This document shows positions 1 through 7,463 of a stretch of DNA of 46,544 nt, one piece after another (within the stretch, counting starts at the first letter, position 1; every line of letters begins with the position of its first letter). The stretch comes from Desulfobacterales bacterium. GTDB taxonomy: Bacteria > Desulfobacterota > Desulfobacteria > Desulfobacterales > UBA2174_A. The stretch spans positions 1 through 46,544 of the forward strand of contig JALOPD010000003.1 of the NCBI GenBank assembly GCA_025454075.1, written 5' to 3'. The translations under genes were made by a program, and so were the position numbers. Below the pieces are notes generated by a model. The model saw nothing but the letters and a program-made list of their open reading frames with translations. It did not search any database and had not been told where the DNA came from.

Positions 1-387
1 CCGGCCACGGCCTTCAGCCTGCGCGAGCCCTACGCCAGGGGCCGCTTCATGATCGATGCCGGCGGCGCGGTTGCGCTCGCCACCGATTTCAACCCGGGGA
101 GCTGTTTTTCGGAGTCCATTCCGCTGACGGCGGCGCTGGCGGCGCTTTACATGAACCTCTCGCCGGAGGAGATCGTGACCGCGCTCACCCTCAACGGCGC
201 GGCCGCCCTGGGGCGGGCGCCGGTCGTCGGAAGCCTGGACCCCGGCAAGCAGGGGGACGTGGTCGTTCTGGAAAACCCGTCCTACCGGTTCATCCCCTAC
301 CACATCGGCGTGAGCACGGTGGAAAAGGTCATCAAGCGAGGGGTGTTGGTATTCGACAAGCTGAAACAAGGAGGCGTTCGGTGCTAG
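1..387 (+). CDS. hutI: Imidazolonepropionase, C-terminal part (5' end outside window)
   Basis: Only the last 128 residues are present; the family is usually about 400 residues, so roughly two thirds lie off the left edge. The visible part has the amidohydrolase C-terminal pattern, including LATDFNPGSCF, where the Asp is the expected metal ligand, then the TLNGAAALG helix and the closing sheet strands (GKQGDVVVLE). The enzyme hydrolyses 4-imidazolone-5-propanoate to N-formimino-L-glutamate in cytosolic histidine breakdown. It ends 7 bases inside the next gene, fchA, whose product works on formimino/methenyl folate, so the two look translationally coupled and functionally linked. Another amidohydrolase is unlikely given this neighbour. 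Confidence 0.9.
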   Translation, partial: PATAFSLREPYARGRFMIDAGGAVALATDFNPGSCFSESIPLTAALAALYMNLSPEEIVTALTLNGAAALGRAPVVGSLDPGKQGDVVVLENPSYRFIPYHIGVSTVEKVIKRGVLVFDKLKQGGVRC

Positions 388-998
388 CGGACCTGTCGAT
401 CAAGGAGTATCTCGCCAAAACCGCATCCGGGGACCCGGTTCCGGGCGGCGGCAGCTCCGCCGCCTTAAATGCCGCGCTGGCCGCGGCGTTGACCGAGATG
501 GTGGCGCAGCTGACCATCGGCCGGAGAGGCTTTGAGGCCGTCGACGCTGACATGCGGGCGGTAGCGGCGAAAGCGGCGGGATTGCGTCCAAAGCTCACGG
601 CCGATATCGACCGCGACTCCGACGCTTATGCCCAGGTGTTGAAGGCGTACCGGATGCCGAAGGCCACGGAGGCGGAGAAGGCCGAGCGCAGCCGGGCGGT
701 GCAGGCGGCTTTCAAACAGGCGGCCCTGGTGCCGCTGGGGGTCGCCCGCGACGCCGTCGCGATCATGGGCCTCGGCCGCGCCATCCTGTCGCAGGGAAAC
801 CCCAACGCCGCCTCCGACGGCGCCGCCGGGGTGCTGGCCGCGCGCATGGCCGCGCGCACGGCGGTCTACAACGTGCGCATCAACCTCGGCTCCATCAAAG
901 ACGAGACGTTCACCGCCGAACTGCGCCGGGAGGCCGACCGGCTGGAAGCCGAAGCAGACAGACTGGAAGGCGAGGCCCTGAAGCTGCTGAAGCCATGA
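381..998 (+). CDS. fchA: Methenyl-THF cyclohydrolase / formimino-THF cyclodeaminase (FTCD_C family)
   Basis: A 205-residue all-helical cytosolic protein of the formiminotransferase-cyclodeaminase C-terminal family. The hallmark VPGGGSSAALNAALAAAL stretch is near residue 20, and long Ala/Arg-rich helices follow, as in FchA. Stand-alone members act as 5,10-methenyltetrahydrofolate cyclohydrolase or as formiminotetrahydrofolate cyclodeaminase; the sequence alone does not decide. The GTG start lies inside the hutI stop region (GTGCTAG), with GGAGG about 8 bases upstream. That is good evidence for this start and for coupling to hutI. Together they would pass the formimino carbon of histidine into the folate pool, which C1-active anaerobes use heavily. 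Confidence 0.88.
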   Translation: MLADLSIKEYLAKTASGDPVPGGGSSAALNAALAAALTEMVAQLTIGRRGFEAVDADMRAVAAKAAGLRPKLTADIDRDSDAYAQVLKAYRMPKATEAEKAERSRAVQAAFKQAALVPLGVARDAVAIMGLGRAILSQGNPNAASDGAAGVLAARMAARTAVYNVRINLGSIKDETFTAELRREADRLEAEADRLEGEALKLLKP

Positions 999-1212
999 GT
1001 GGGCAAGCGAATGCCTAAAATTAGCAAGTGCCTAAAATGCCTGAAATTAATGGAAGAGAGAAAACATTGACGGAATCCGAATCGGCGATTTTAGGCAATC
1101 TGGCTCATTTCAGTCTTTTTTCTTTCTCACTCGCAACTTGTAATTTGTAGCTATCTCTAACTGTCCTTTTAGACACTTTAGGCAATTTAGCCCGCTTTAG
1201 GCATCGCACCTG
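999..1212 (+). repeat. AT-rich intergenic region with clustered TGCCTAAAA / TTTTAGGCA repeats
   Basis: This gap before livH is much lower in GC than its surroundings. The nonamer TGCCTAAAA occurs at 1012-1020 and 1029-1037, with a near copy at 1038-1046. Its inverse occurs as TTTTAGGCA at 1089-1097 and CTTTAGGCA at 1176-1184 and 1195-1203. The copies therefore sit in opposite orientations at the two ends of the gap. No coding potential is evident. It could be the liv operon promoter/operator region or a decayed small element; I see no clear -35/-10 pair. Confidence 0.5.
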
Positions 1213-2076
1213 ATGCAGCTTTTCATCGAACAGCTGTTGAACGGCATCGCGACGGGGTCGATCTACGCCATGGTCACCCTGGGCCTGGCGCTGGTCTACG
1301 GGATCATGCGCATCCTGCACGTCGCCCACGCCGCCGTGTACACCATCGGGGCCTACGTGGGGCTTTTGTTCTTCAACCTCACGGGCAGCCTCCTGCTCGC
1401 CGTTTTGGGGAGCATGGCCGTCTGCGCCCTGGCCGGGGTTGCGATCGAACGCTTCGTCTACTTTCCCCTGCTCAAGTACCCGCCGTTCGTGCCCCTCATC
1501 GCCAGCATCGCGATCCTGTTATCGGTCGAGGAGCTTTGCCGGCTGATCGCCGGCCCCCAGATCCTGACCTTCCCGGCCGAGCTGCCGTTTCCCGAGTTTC
1601 ACGTCGCCGGCGTGACGGTGACCTCCACGATCACCGCCGTGTACGGCATCACCGCCGCGGTGCTCGGCCTGCTCTGGGTCATCACGACCAAAACCGAGCT
1701 GGGCCTCGCCATGCGGGCGGCCTCCCAGGACATGGCCGTCGCCGATGCGATGGGCATCAACTCCCATTTGATCGTGAGCCTTACCTTTGTCATCGGCTCG
1801 GCCGTCGCGGCCGTGGCCGGGATCCTGGTGGGCATCTACTTCAACCAGGTTTACCCGACCATGGGCGCCATCCCGGCCTACAAGACCCTCGCCCTCATCG
1901 TGGTGGGCGGCCTGGGCTCGGTGCCCGGGGCGGTCGTCGCATCGCTGCTGCTCGGGATGGCGGAGACGCTCCTGATCGGCTACGCGAACATCCCCCTGCC
2001 GCGGGATGCGCTCGCGTTCATCGCCATGATCGGCGTGCTCATGTGGCGGTCCCAGGGGCTTCTGGGCTCGCGGTAG
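1213..2076 (+). CDS. livH: Branched-chain amino acid-type ABC transporter permease LivH
   Basis: A 287-residue integral inner-membrane permease with about eight hydrophobic segments. It opens with QLFIEQLLNGIATGSIYAMVTLGLALVYGIMRI, split here only for description: the GSIYAM/LGLALVYG pattern is characteristic of LivH. The cytoplasmic coupling region is seen around ELGLAMRAASQDMAVADAMGI. It would form the transmembrane channel with LivM and be powered by LivG and LivF. It is the first gene of a five-gene importer operon. The ATG start has only a weak upstream purine run. The ligand cannot be read from this subunit; leucine/isoleucine/valine, amides and aromatic acids are all handled by relatives. 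Confidence 0.93.
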   Translation: MQLFIEQLLNGIATGSIYAMVTLGLALVYGIMRILHVAHAAVYTIGAYVGLLFFNLTGSLLLAVLGSMAVCALAGVAIERFVYFPLLKYPPFVPLIASIAILLSVEELCRLIAGPQILTFPAELPFPEFHVAGVTVTSTITAVYGITAAVLGLLWVITTKTELGLAMRAASQDMAVADAMGINSHLIVSLTFVIGSAVAAVAGILVGIYFNQVYPTMGAIPAYKTLALIVVGGLGSVPGAVVASLLLGMAETLLIGYANIPLPRDALAFIAMIGVLMWRSQGLLGSR

Positions 2077-2102
2077 CCCGACGATTCGATTGCGGCTGGT
2101 CG

Positions 2103-2170
2103 CGGCGGGCACCCCATCCGCCGGTACCCTGGCCGTCGGAATTTGCCTTAATGGATTGCCGGAGTGATAA
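2103..2170 (+). repeat. Intergenic hairpin plus TTTGCC/ATTGCCGGAG motif (livH-livM gap)
   Basis: A short GC hairpin (CGGCGG at 2103-2108 with CCGCCG at 2118-2123) is followed by GGAATTTGCCTTAATGG (2138-2154) and ATTGCCGGAGTGATAA (2155-2170). Read on the reverse strand, the hairpin is CCGGCGGATGGGGTGCC onward, nearly the same as the hairpin at 14685-14708. The trailing motif resembles 32630-32649. Copies at unrelated gene boundaries suggest a dispersed intergenic element. Here it also brings or overlaps the livM ribosome binding site (AAAGGAA). Confidence 0.45.
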
Positions 2171-2182
2171 AGGAACTCGCAC

Positions 2183-3067
2183 GTGAGCGGATACCTGATT
2201 ACGATCGCCACCATCATCGCCATCAACGGCATCGTGGCCTGCGGCCTCAACGTAATCGTGGGCTTCGCGGGGCAGATCTCCCTCGGCCACGCCGCCTTCT
2301 TCGGGATCGGGGCCTACACCGCGGCGCTGCTGGCCACCCAGGCGGGTCTGTCCTTCTGGGCGGCGCTGCCCTGCGTGGTCGCCATGAGCGCCTTCATCGG
2401 GCTGCTCTTGGGCATCCCCAGCCTGCGGGTGCGCGAGGACTTTCTGGCCATCACCACCATCGGCATCAACTTCATCGTCGAGGCGGTCTTCAACAACTTC
2501 GAGTTCTTCGGCGGGGCGCTCGGGATCGGCGGGATTCCTCGGGTGGCGCTCTTCGACCTCAAGCTCAGGGGCCCGGAATTCCTGGGCCTGTGCCTCTTTT
2601 TCCTGGCCGCCGTGATGGGAGTCTGCTGGTGGCTCACGCGCTGCTGGGCGGGCCTGGCCTGCTTCGCCCTGCGGGAGGAGGAGGCGGCCGCCGCCAGCGT
2701 GGGGATATCGCCCGTCCGCTTCAAGCTCCTGGCCTTCGTGATCGGCACCGGCATGGCGGGGTTGGGCGGCGCGCTGTACGCCCATTTCATGCGCTTCATC
2801 TCGGCCTCCGATTTCGCTTTCCCGCTGTCGGTCTCGCTGCTGAGCATGGTCGTGGTGGGGGGCATCGGGACGCTGTGGGGGCCGATCCTCGGCGCGTTCA
2901 TCATCGGGGTGCTGCCCGAGGTCTTCCGGCCCCTGACCGACTACCGCATCCTTTTCTACACCACGCTGCTCCTGCTGATGATCCGCTTCCAACCCGGCGG
3001 GCTCCTGGGCGAGAGCAGCGCGGCGCGGCGAGTGTTCGCGAAACTGCGGCCGGGGGGCAACCCATGA
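2183..3067 (+). CDS. livM: Branched-chain amino acid-type ABC transporter permease LivM
   Basis: A 294-residue polytopic membrane protein of the LivM class. The family marks GFAGQISLGHAAFFGIGAY (near residue 30) and MVVVGGIGTLWGPILGA (near residue 225) are both intact. The GTG start at 2183 is supported by AAAGGAA about 8 bases upstream and by the correct N-terminal hydrophobic helix. It pairs with LivH to form the membrane channel. The stop overlaps the livG start by ATGA, so livM and livG are translationally coupled. LivM proteins often have a longer N-terminus; this one is short, like those of many anaerobic proteobacterial importers. Confidence 0.93.
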   Translation: MSGYLITIATIIAINGIVACGLNVIVGFAGQISLGHAAFFGIGAYTAALLATQAGLSFWAALPCVVAMSAFIGLLLGIPSLRVREDFLAITTIGINFIVEAVFNNFEFFGGALGIGGIPRVALFDLKLRGPEFLGLCLFFLAAVMGVCWWLTRCWAGLACFALREEEAAAASVGISPVRFKLLAFVIGTGMAGLGGALYAHFMRFISASDFAFPLSVSLLSMVVVGGIGTLWGPILGAFIIGVLPEVFRPLTDYRILFYTTLLLLMIRFQPGGLLGESSAARRVFAKLRPGGNP

Positions 3068-3831
3068 GCCGGCCGCTGCTCGAAATCTCCGGGCTGTCAA
3101 AGCATTTCGGCGGCCTGAGGGCCGTGGACGACGTCAGCTTCCAGGTCCTGCCCGGCGAGATCCTGGGGCTGCTCGGGCCGAACGGCGCCGGCAAAACGGT
3201 CTGCTTCAACCTCGTCTCCGGCGTCTACAGGCCCACGACAGGACAGATCGCCTTCGACGGGCAGCGCGTGGACGGGCGGGCGCCGCACGTGATCGCGGGC
3301 CTCGGCGTCGGCCGCACCTTCCAGATCGTCAAGCCGTTCGCCCATTTGACCGTCCTTGAAAACGTCCTCGCGGCCCGCGGCATCGCCCGCTACCGGAGCC
3401 TGCCGAAAATATGGGCGACCTGGAAGACCCCGGCCGAGCGGCGCACGGCGCTGGGCCTGCTCGAGCGCGTGGGGCTGGCCGACCTGGCCGAGCGCCCGGC
3501 CGGGCTCCTGCCCCTGGGGAACCTGCGTCGGCTTGAAATCGCGCGGGCGCTCGCCGTCGGCAGAAAGCTCCTGCTGCTGGACGAGTCGTTCTCCGGCCTG
3601 CGCCACGAGGAGATCGCCCAGCTGGAAGCGCTCATCCGCGCCATCCGCGCGGACGGTCTGACGGTGCTGCTGATCGAGCACAACATGCGGGTGGCCATGG
3701 CCCTTTGCGACCGGCTGGTGGTGCTGGACCACGGCCGCAAGCTGGCCGAGGGCCGGCCGGCGGAGGTGCGCGCCGACGAGGCCGTGATCGAGGCCTACCT
3801 GGGCCGGAAAGGGGGCGCGCATGCTGCTTGA
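3064..3831 (+). CDS. livG: ABC transporter ATP-binding protein LivG
   Basis: A 255-residue cytoplasmic ATPase. Walker A is GPNGAGKT at residues 38-45, the Q-loop is in GVGRTFQIVKPF, and the Walker B is LLLLDE at 169-174. The switch histidine is in LLIEHNM near 206. The ABC signature is unusual: LPLGN (149-153) replaces the common LSYGQ, and the residue after the Walker B Glu is Ser rather than Pro. Related LivG subtypes with LPLGLLRR exist, so it may still be functional. The frame is open for 900 bases upstream, but homology starts only at the ATG at 3064, which overlaps the livM stop. It overlaps livF by 11 bases. Confidence 0.92.
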   Translation: MSRPLLEISGLSKHFGGLRAVDDVSFQVLPGEILGLLGPNGAGKTVCFNLVSGVYRPTTGQIAFDGQRVDGRAPHVIAGLGVGRTFQIVKPFAHLTVLENVLAARGIARYRSLPKIWATWKTPAERRTALGLLERVGLADLAERPAGLLPLGNLRRLEIARALAVGRKLLLLDESFSGLRHEEIAQLEALIRAIRADGLTVLLIEHNMRVAMALCDRLVVLDHGRKLAEGRPAEVRADEAVIEAYLGRKGGAHAA

Positions 3832-4531
3832 GGTGAGCGACCTGCGCATCTCCTACGGCGACATCCGCGCGGTGTCGGGCGTCGGCTTCGCTTTGGAAAA
3901 AGGCGAGCTCGTCTCCATCATCGGCGCCAACGGCGCCGGCAAGACCTCCATCCTCGGCGGCATCATGGGCATGGTGCCGGTGCGCCAAGGCAGCATCCGC
4001 TTCAAGGGCCGGGAAATGAGCCGGCTGGCGTCGTTCGAGCGCGCGCGGTCAGGCATGCGGCTCGTCCCGGAGCGCGCGCGGGTCTTCCCCCGGCTGAGCG
4101 TGCAGGAGAACCTGCTGACCGGGGTTTACGGGCTGCGCCGCAGGATCGATGTCGGCCGGCGCATCGCCTGGCTGCACGAGCTGTTCCCGATCCTCAAGGA
4201 GCGCCGCGGCCAGCCGGCATCCACGCTCTCGGGCGGCGAGCAGCAGCAGCTGGCCATCGCCCGCGCGCTCGTGTCGAACCCGGACCTGCTGCTGGTGGAC
4301 GAGGTCTCCATGGGGCTCATGCCCAAGCTCGTGGACCAGGTCTTCGAGGTGCTCGCCCAGCTCAACCGCGAGCACGGCCTGACCATCCTCCTCGTGGAGC
4401 AGAACGCCATGGCCTCCCTCGAGATCTCCCACCGGGCCTATGTGCTCGAAACCGGCAGGTGCGTATTCGAGGGGCGCGCCGAAGACCTCTTGAAAGACCC
4501 GAAGCTCAAGGCGGCGTATTTAGGGGAATAG
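3821..4531 (+). CDS. livF: ABC transporter ATP-binding protein LivF
   Basis: A 236-residue ATPase, the usual LivF size. Walker A is GANGAGKT at residues 35-42, the signature is the standard LSGGEQQQLAIARAL, Walker B is LLLVDE, and the switch His is replaced by Gln in ILLVEQNA, as is normal for LivF. It would form a heterodimer with LivG and drive import through LivH/LivM. The start lies inside the end of livG (11-base overlap), with a purine stretch (AAAGGGGG) at the right distance. Because LivF has a canonical signature and LivG does not, the two nucleotide sites of the dimer may be unequal. Confidence 0.93.
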   Translation: MLLEVSDLRISYGDIRAVSGVGFALEKGELVSIIGANGAGKTSILGGIMGMVPVRQGSIRFKGREMSRLASFERARSGMRLVPERARVFPRLSVQENLLTGVYGLRRRIDVGRRIAWLHELFPILKERRGQPASTLSGGEQQQLAIARALVSNPDLLLVDEVSMGLMPKLVDQVFEVLAQLNREHGLTILLVEQNAMASLEISHRAYVLETGRCVFEGRAEDLLKDPKLKAAYLGE

Positions 4532-4550
4532 GAAGCGTGTTATGTTTTAC

Positions 4551-4598
4551 GTTTTAAGCGTTGTACCCCGCCCGCGGGCGGGGTACAATGCTTAAAAC
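4551..4598. terminator. 48-base near-perfect palindrome between livF and the binding protein gene
   Basis: The left arm starts GTTTTAAGCGTTGTACCCC at 4551 and the right arm ends GGGGTACAATGCTTAAAAC at 4598. The centre is CCCGCGGG and every base pairs apart from one G-T wobble (4560/4589). No T-run follows on the plus strand. The position between the transporter genes and the solute-binding-protein gene suggests an RNA hairpin that partly ends or stabilises transcripts. The symmetric AAGC/GCTT ends would also suit a small inserted palindrome. A run of AACTTAACACTTGAAACTTAAAACT follows at 4596-4620, in two overlapping halves. Confidence 0.6.
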
Positions 4599-4636
4599 TT
4601 AACACTTGAAACTTAAAACTATCAGAAGGAGGCACC

Positions 4637-5788
4637 ATGAAATTCGTCAAAACGCTTTTCATTCTTGCAATGATTTTTTTCTTCAGCTTCGGCGCAGCCG
4701 ATGCTGAAGAAAAAATAAAGATCGGCCTGCTGGCCCCGCTCACCGGGTTCGCCGCGGCCGACGGCGCCAGCGTCAAGAACTCCGTGGACCTGGCCGTGGA
4801 GAAGGTGAACAAGGCCGGCGGCCTGCTCGGCAAAAAAATCGAACTGGTGACCTACGACGACCGGGCCGACGCCAAGGAGGCCGTGGCGCTCGCCCAGAAG
4901 CTCATCCAGCAGGACCAGGTGGCGGGTCTGGTGGCCGGCTCCTACAGCATGCCCACCCGGGCCGTGGCGCCCCTGTTCCAGGACGAGGGCATCCCCCTGG
5001 TGGCGGCCTACGCGATCCACCCCGACGTCACCAAGGCCGGCGACTTCAACTTCCGCAACGGGTTCCTCGGCGCCGTGGAGGGCCGGGCCGCCGCCTACAC
5101 GGCCGTGGAGCTGATGAAGGCCAAGAAGATCGCCCTGCTGACGAGCGACAACGACTTCGGTCGCACCCTGGCCGAAGGCTTCAACGAGTACCTCGCCAAG
5201 TTCGCCAGGGGCAAGGCGGAAGTCGTCATCGCCCTCACCTACCCGATGTCCGAGAAGGACTTCAAACCCTACCTGTCGAAGATCAAGGAGGTGAACCCGG
5301 ACGTGATCTTTGCGAGCGGCTACTACTTTCAGACCGGGCCGGTGCTCAAGCAGGCGCGCGAGCTGGGCATGAAGACTCAGATCATCGGCGAAGAGGGCGC
5401 CGACTCGCCCAAGACGCTCGAGATCGCGGGCGACGCGGCGGAGGGCTTCGTGATCGTCACCAACCTCAACCGCGACGACCAGCGGCCGTTCGTGCAGGAG
5501 TTTTTAAAGGGGTACGAAACCCGTTTCAAGATCCAGCCGGACATGGTCGGCGCTTCGGCCTACGATGCGTTCATGATCATTATCGACGGCATCCGGCGCG
5601 CCCAGAGCACCGGCGGCAAGGCCGTGCGCGATGCCATCGCCGCCACCAAGGACTACGACGGCCTGACCGGCGTCATCAAGGGCTTCAACAAGGGCGAGGT
5701 GGTGAAGGAGGTCCAGGTCCAGCAGGTGAAGGGCGGGCGCTTCCGCTACCTCGGGGTCGTCACCGACCCGGCGCTGATCACGCCGTAA
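4637..5788 (+). CDS. Periplasmic solute-binding protein of a LivK-type (Peripla_BP_6) ABC importer
   Basis: A 383-residue secreted protein. The N-terminus has Lys residues, a hydrophobic core rich in Phe/Ile and a likely cleavage after GAADA (near residue 23). The mature part starts KIKIGLLAPLTGFAAADG, the classic opening of leucine/amide binding proteins, and continues through both lobes (LTSDNDFGRTLAEGF; VNPDVIFASGYY). AGGAGG lies 7 bases before the ATG. It captures the ligand for LivHMGF encoded just upstream. The separation by a strong palindrome fits the common need for excess binding protein. The ligand is not identifiable by eye. Confidence 0.92.
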   Translation: MKFVKTLFILAMIFFFSFGAADAEEKIKIGLLAPLTGFAAADGASVKNSVDLAVEKVNKAGGLLGKKIELVTYDDRADAKEAVALAQKLIQQDQVAGLVAGSYSMPTRAVAPLFQDEGIPLVAAYAIHPDVTKAGDFNFRNGFLGAVEGRAAAYTAVELMKAKKIALLTSDNDFGRTLAEGFNEYLAKFARGKAEVVIALTYPMSEKDFKPYLSKIKEVNPDVIFASGYYFQTGPVLKQARELGMKTQIIGEEGADSPKTLEIAGDAAEGFVIVTNLNRDDQRPFVQEFLKGYETRFKIQPDMVGASAYDAFMIIIDGIRRAQSTGGKAVRDAIAATKDYDGLTGVIKGFNKGEVVKEVQVQQVKGGRFRYLGVVTDPALITP

Positions 5789-5826
5789 TAAACCATCCCC
5801 GCCCCAAGGGGCGGGGATGGTTTATT
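5787..5826 (+). terminator. Strong stem-loop directly after the binding protein stop
   Basis: A 19-base-pair stem (5787-5805 with 5808-5826) with a two-base AA loop. The core is ATCCCCGCCCC/GGGGCGGGGAT, flanked by A-rich and T-rich arms, so it can act on either strand. The stop codon of the binding protein lies inside the left arm. The right flank TTTATTTACCGGTTTAATAA (5821-5840) resembles the motif noted at 32628-32647. Confidence 0.8.
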
Positions 5827-5841
5827 TACCGGTTTAATAAA

Positions 5842-5879
5842 GGGCCCTTCCTGGAAAACCCGGAAGGGCCCCTTTTTTT
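5842..5879 (+). terminator. Rho-independent terminator of the liv operon
   Basis: Stem GGGCCCTTCC (5842-5851) pairs with GGAAGGGCCC (5862-5871) around a 10-base loop and is followed by a run of seven T (5873-5879). It is the second of two hairpins placed in tandem after the operon. Confidence 0.85.
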
Positions 5880-5944
5880 GCAGGAGGGTTTTAAAAAACA
5901 GCCAACGGTACTAGAATGTTGAAGATCACACCACGGTCCATCCC

Positions 5945-6919
5945 ATGCATGCCGCCTCTTACAAATATTTGACCGATGCCGACTGGGCGCAGCGCATCGC
6001 GGAGCTTGAGCGGATCGCCGCCTGCTGCGAGCTCTGCCCACGGCGCTGCCGCGTGAACCGCTTGGAAGGCGAGCGCGGCTTCTGTGTGGCCCCGGGCGAG
6101 CTCGTCGTCTCGAGCGTCTTCCCCCACCACGGCGAGGAGCCGCCGCTTTCCGGCACCGGCGGCTCGGGCACCGTCTTCTTCACCCACTGCACGCTGAAGT
6201 GCGTCTTCTGCCAGAACTACCAGATCTCCCACGAGCAGGAGGGGCGGCCGTTTTCTGTGGAGGAGCTGGCGCGGAAGCTGCTGGGGCTTCAGCAGCAGGG
6301 ATGCCACAACATCAACCTGGTCACGGCCACCCATTTCCTGCCGTGGGTCGTGCGCGCCTTGCAGATGGCGGCGGATTACGGCCTGACCCTCCCGGTGGTC
6401 TACAACTGCGGCGGCTACGAGCGGGCCGAAACCATCGACCTGCTCAAGGACCTGGTGGACGTCTGGCTGCCCGACATGAAATACGGCCGCAGCGAACCGG
6501 CGCGCCTCTATTCCAAGGCCCCGGATTACGTCGAGATCAACCGGGCCGCCATCCGGTGCATGTTCCGGCAGGTCGGGCCGCTGCGCTGCGACGAAACCGG
6601 CATAGCCCAGCGCGGCCTGTGCATCCGGCATCTGGTGCTGCCGAACGACCAGTCCGCCAGCCGCAAAGTCCTCGCCTTCCTGAAAAACACCTTCGACCCC
6701 CAGGACGTCACGGTCAGCCTCATGGCCCAGTACCGGCCGCTTTACGGCGCCGACCGGCACGCCCTGATCGGAACCACCGTCGACCGTCGGGAATACGAGC
6801 GCATCAAGAAGGCGTTCATCGACGCAGGGTTTGGGGGGTTTTACCAGGAACCGGAAAAACTCGACGCGGCGTTTATCATCGACTTCAAGCAACGGAAAGA
6901 AGAGCCGCTGACCGGTTAG
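5945..6919 (+). CDS. Radical SAM protein, PflX-like (COG1313 type)
   Basis: A 324-residue protein with the radical-SAM cluster motif C-TLK-C-VF-C (CxxxCxxC, near residues 81-88, CTLKCVFCQNYQIS). A second set of N-terminal cysteines, CCELCPRRCRVNR with a later GFCVAPGE, is typical of the PflX group. These resemble pyruvate formate-lyase activating enzymes but lack an assigned substrate in most genomes; glycyl-radical activation should not be assumed. It is monocistronic here: the strong terminator pair precedes it and a lipoprotein gene follows after about 100 bases. The ATG has no clear Shine-Dalgarno sequence, so the start is only moderately certain. Confidence 0.85.
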   Translation: MHAASYKYLTDADWAQRIAELERIAACCELCPRRCRVNRLEGERGFCVAPGELVVSSVFPHHGEEPPLSGTGGSGTVFFTHCTLKCVFCQNYQISHEQEGRPFSVEELARKLLGLQQQGCHNINLVTATHFLPWVVRALQMAADYGLTLPVVYNCGGYERAETIDLLKDLVDVWLPDMKYGRSEPARLYSKAPDYVEINRAAIRCMFRQVGPLRCDETGIAQRGLCIRHLVLPNDQSASRKVLAFLKNTFDPQDVTVSLMAQYRPLYGADRHALIGTTVDRREYERIKKAFIDAGFGGFYQEPEKLDAAFIIDFKQRKEEPLTG

Positions 6920-7017
6920 GGACGTGTGAAACAGAGATGTTGAACCGGCCGAAATACTTTTGTATATTTGATTGAATCACAGACCTGATGGTGCTTTCAA
7001 CGAGGAAAGAGGAACTT

Positions 7018-7392
7018 ATGAGAGCTCTGCTCGCCCTACTGACGATCCTTTTCTTGATCGGCTGCGCCACCGAGCCGAAGCAGCCGCCCGATACGAAAAC
7101 AACGCCCGCGGCGCAGCAGGCCGCTGCCGGCCCCTTTCCCGAGGAGTATGAACTCAGGATCATCTCGTGGCTGCGAATGAATGCCGACGACCCGGACAAT
7201 GTCCAAGTCCTGTCGATCGGGCCGCCCCAGCCCAAGACGCTTGAAGTTTCATCTCCCGACCGCGGCCTTGTGAAGGGCGACGCGGTCTGGGAGTCGATCG
7301 TGGTCGTCCAGTCGAAGACCCCGCCAAGTCCCCCCGCTCATCGCCGCTTTTACTTCAAGGACGGCGTCATCCGGGCAGTGGACCTTAAATAA
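7018..7392 (+). CDS. Small predicted lipoprotein, unknown function
   Basis: A 124-residue protein with a clear lipoprotein signal: RALLALLTILFLIGC, with the lipobox Cys at residue 16. A Pro/Thr/Ala-rich linker follows and then a compact domain of about 90 residues. The start at 7018 is chosen because GAGGAAAGAGGAA lies just upstream and the signal peptide begins there; an upstream in-frame ATG at 6988 would add ten charged residues before the signal. I do not recognise the mature domain. It would be attached to the inner or outer membrane. No link to its neighbours is evident. Confidence 0.75.
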   Translation: MRALLALLTILFLIGCATEPKQPPDTKTTPAAQQAAAGPFPEEYELRIISWLRMNADDPDNVQVLSIGPPQPKTLEVSSPDRGLVKGDAVWESIVVVQSKTPPSPPAHRRFYFKDGVIRAVDLK

Positions 7393-7463
7393 CCAACGCA
7401 GAGGTGGATCTCGACCGGATCCATGGAAACCATCACCCACTCTAAACCGATCGGAGCTGAACC

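Noticed and set aside
1012..1203. CRISPR array
   Set aside because: Repeats are only about nine bases, in both orientations and irregularly spaced.
2164..3063. Long upstream open frame joined to livG (555 codons)
   Set aside because: The first 300 codons are the other frame of livM; LivG homology begins at the ATG at 3064, which overlaps the livM stop.
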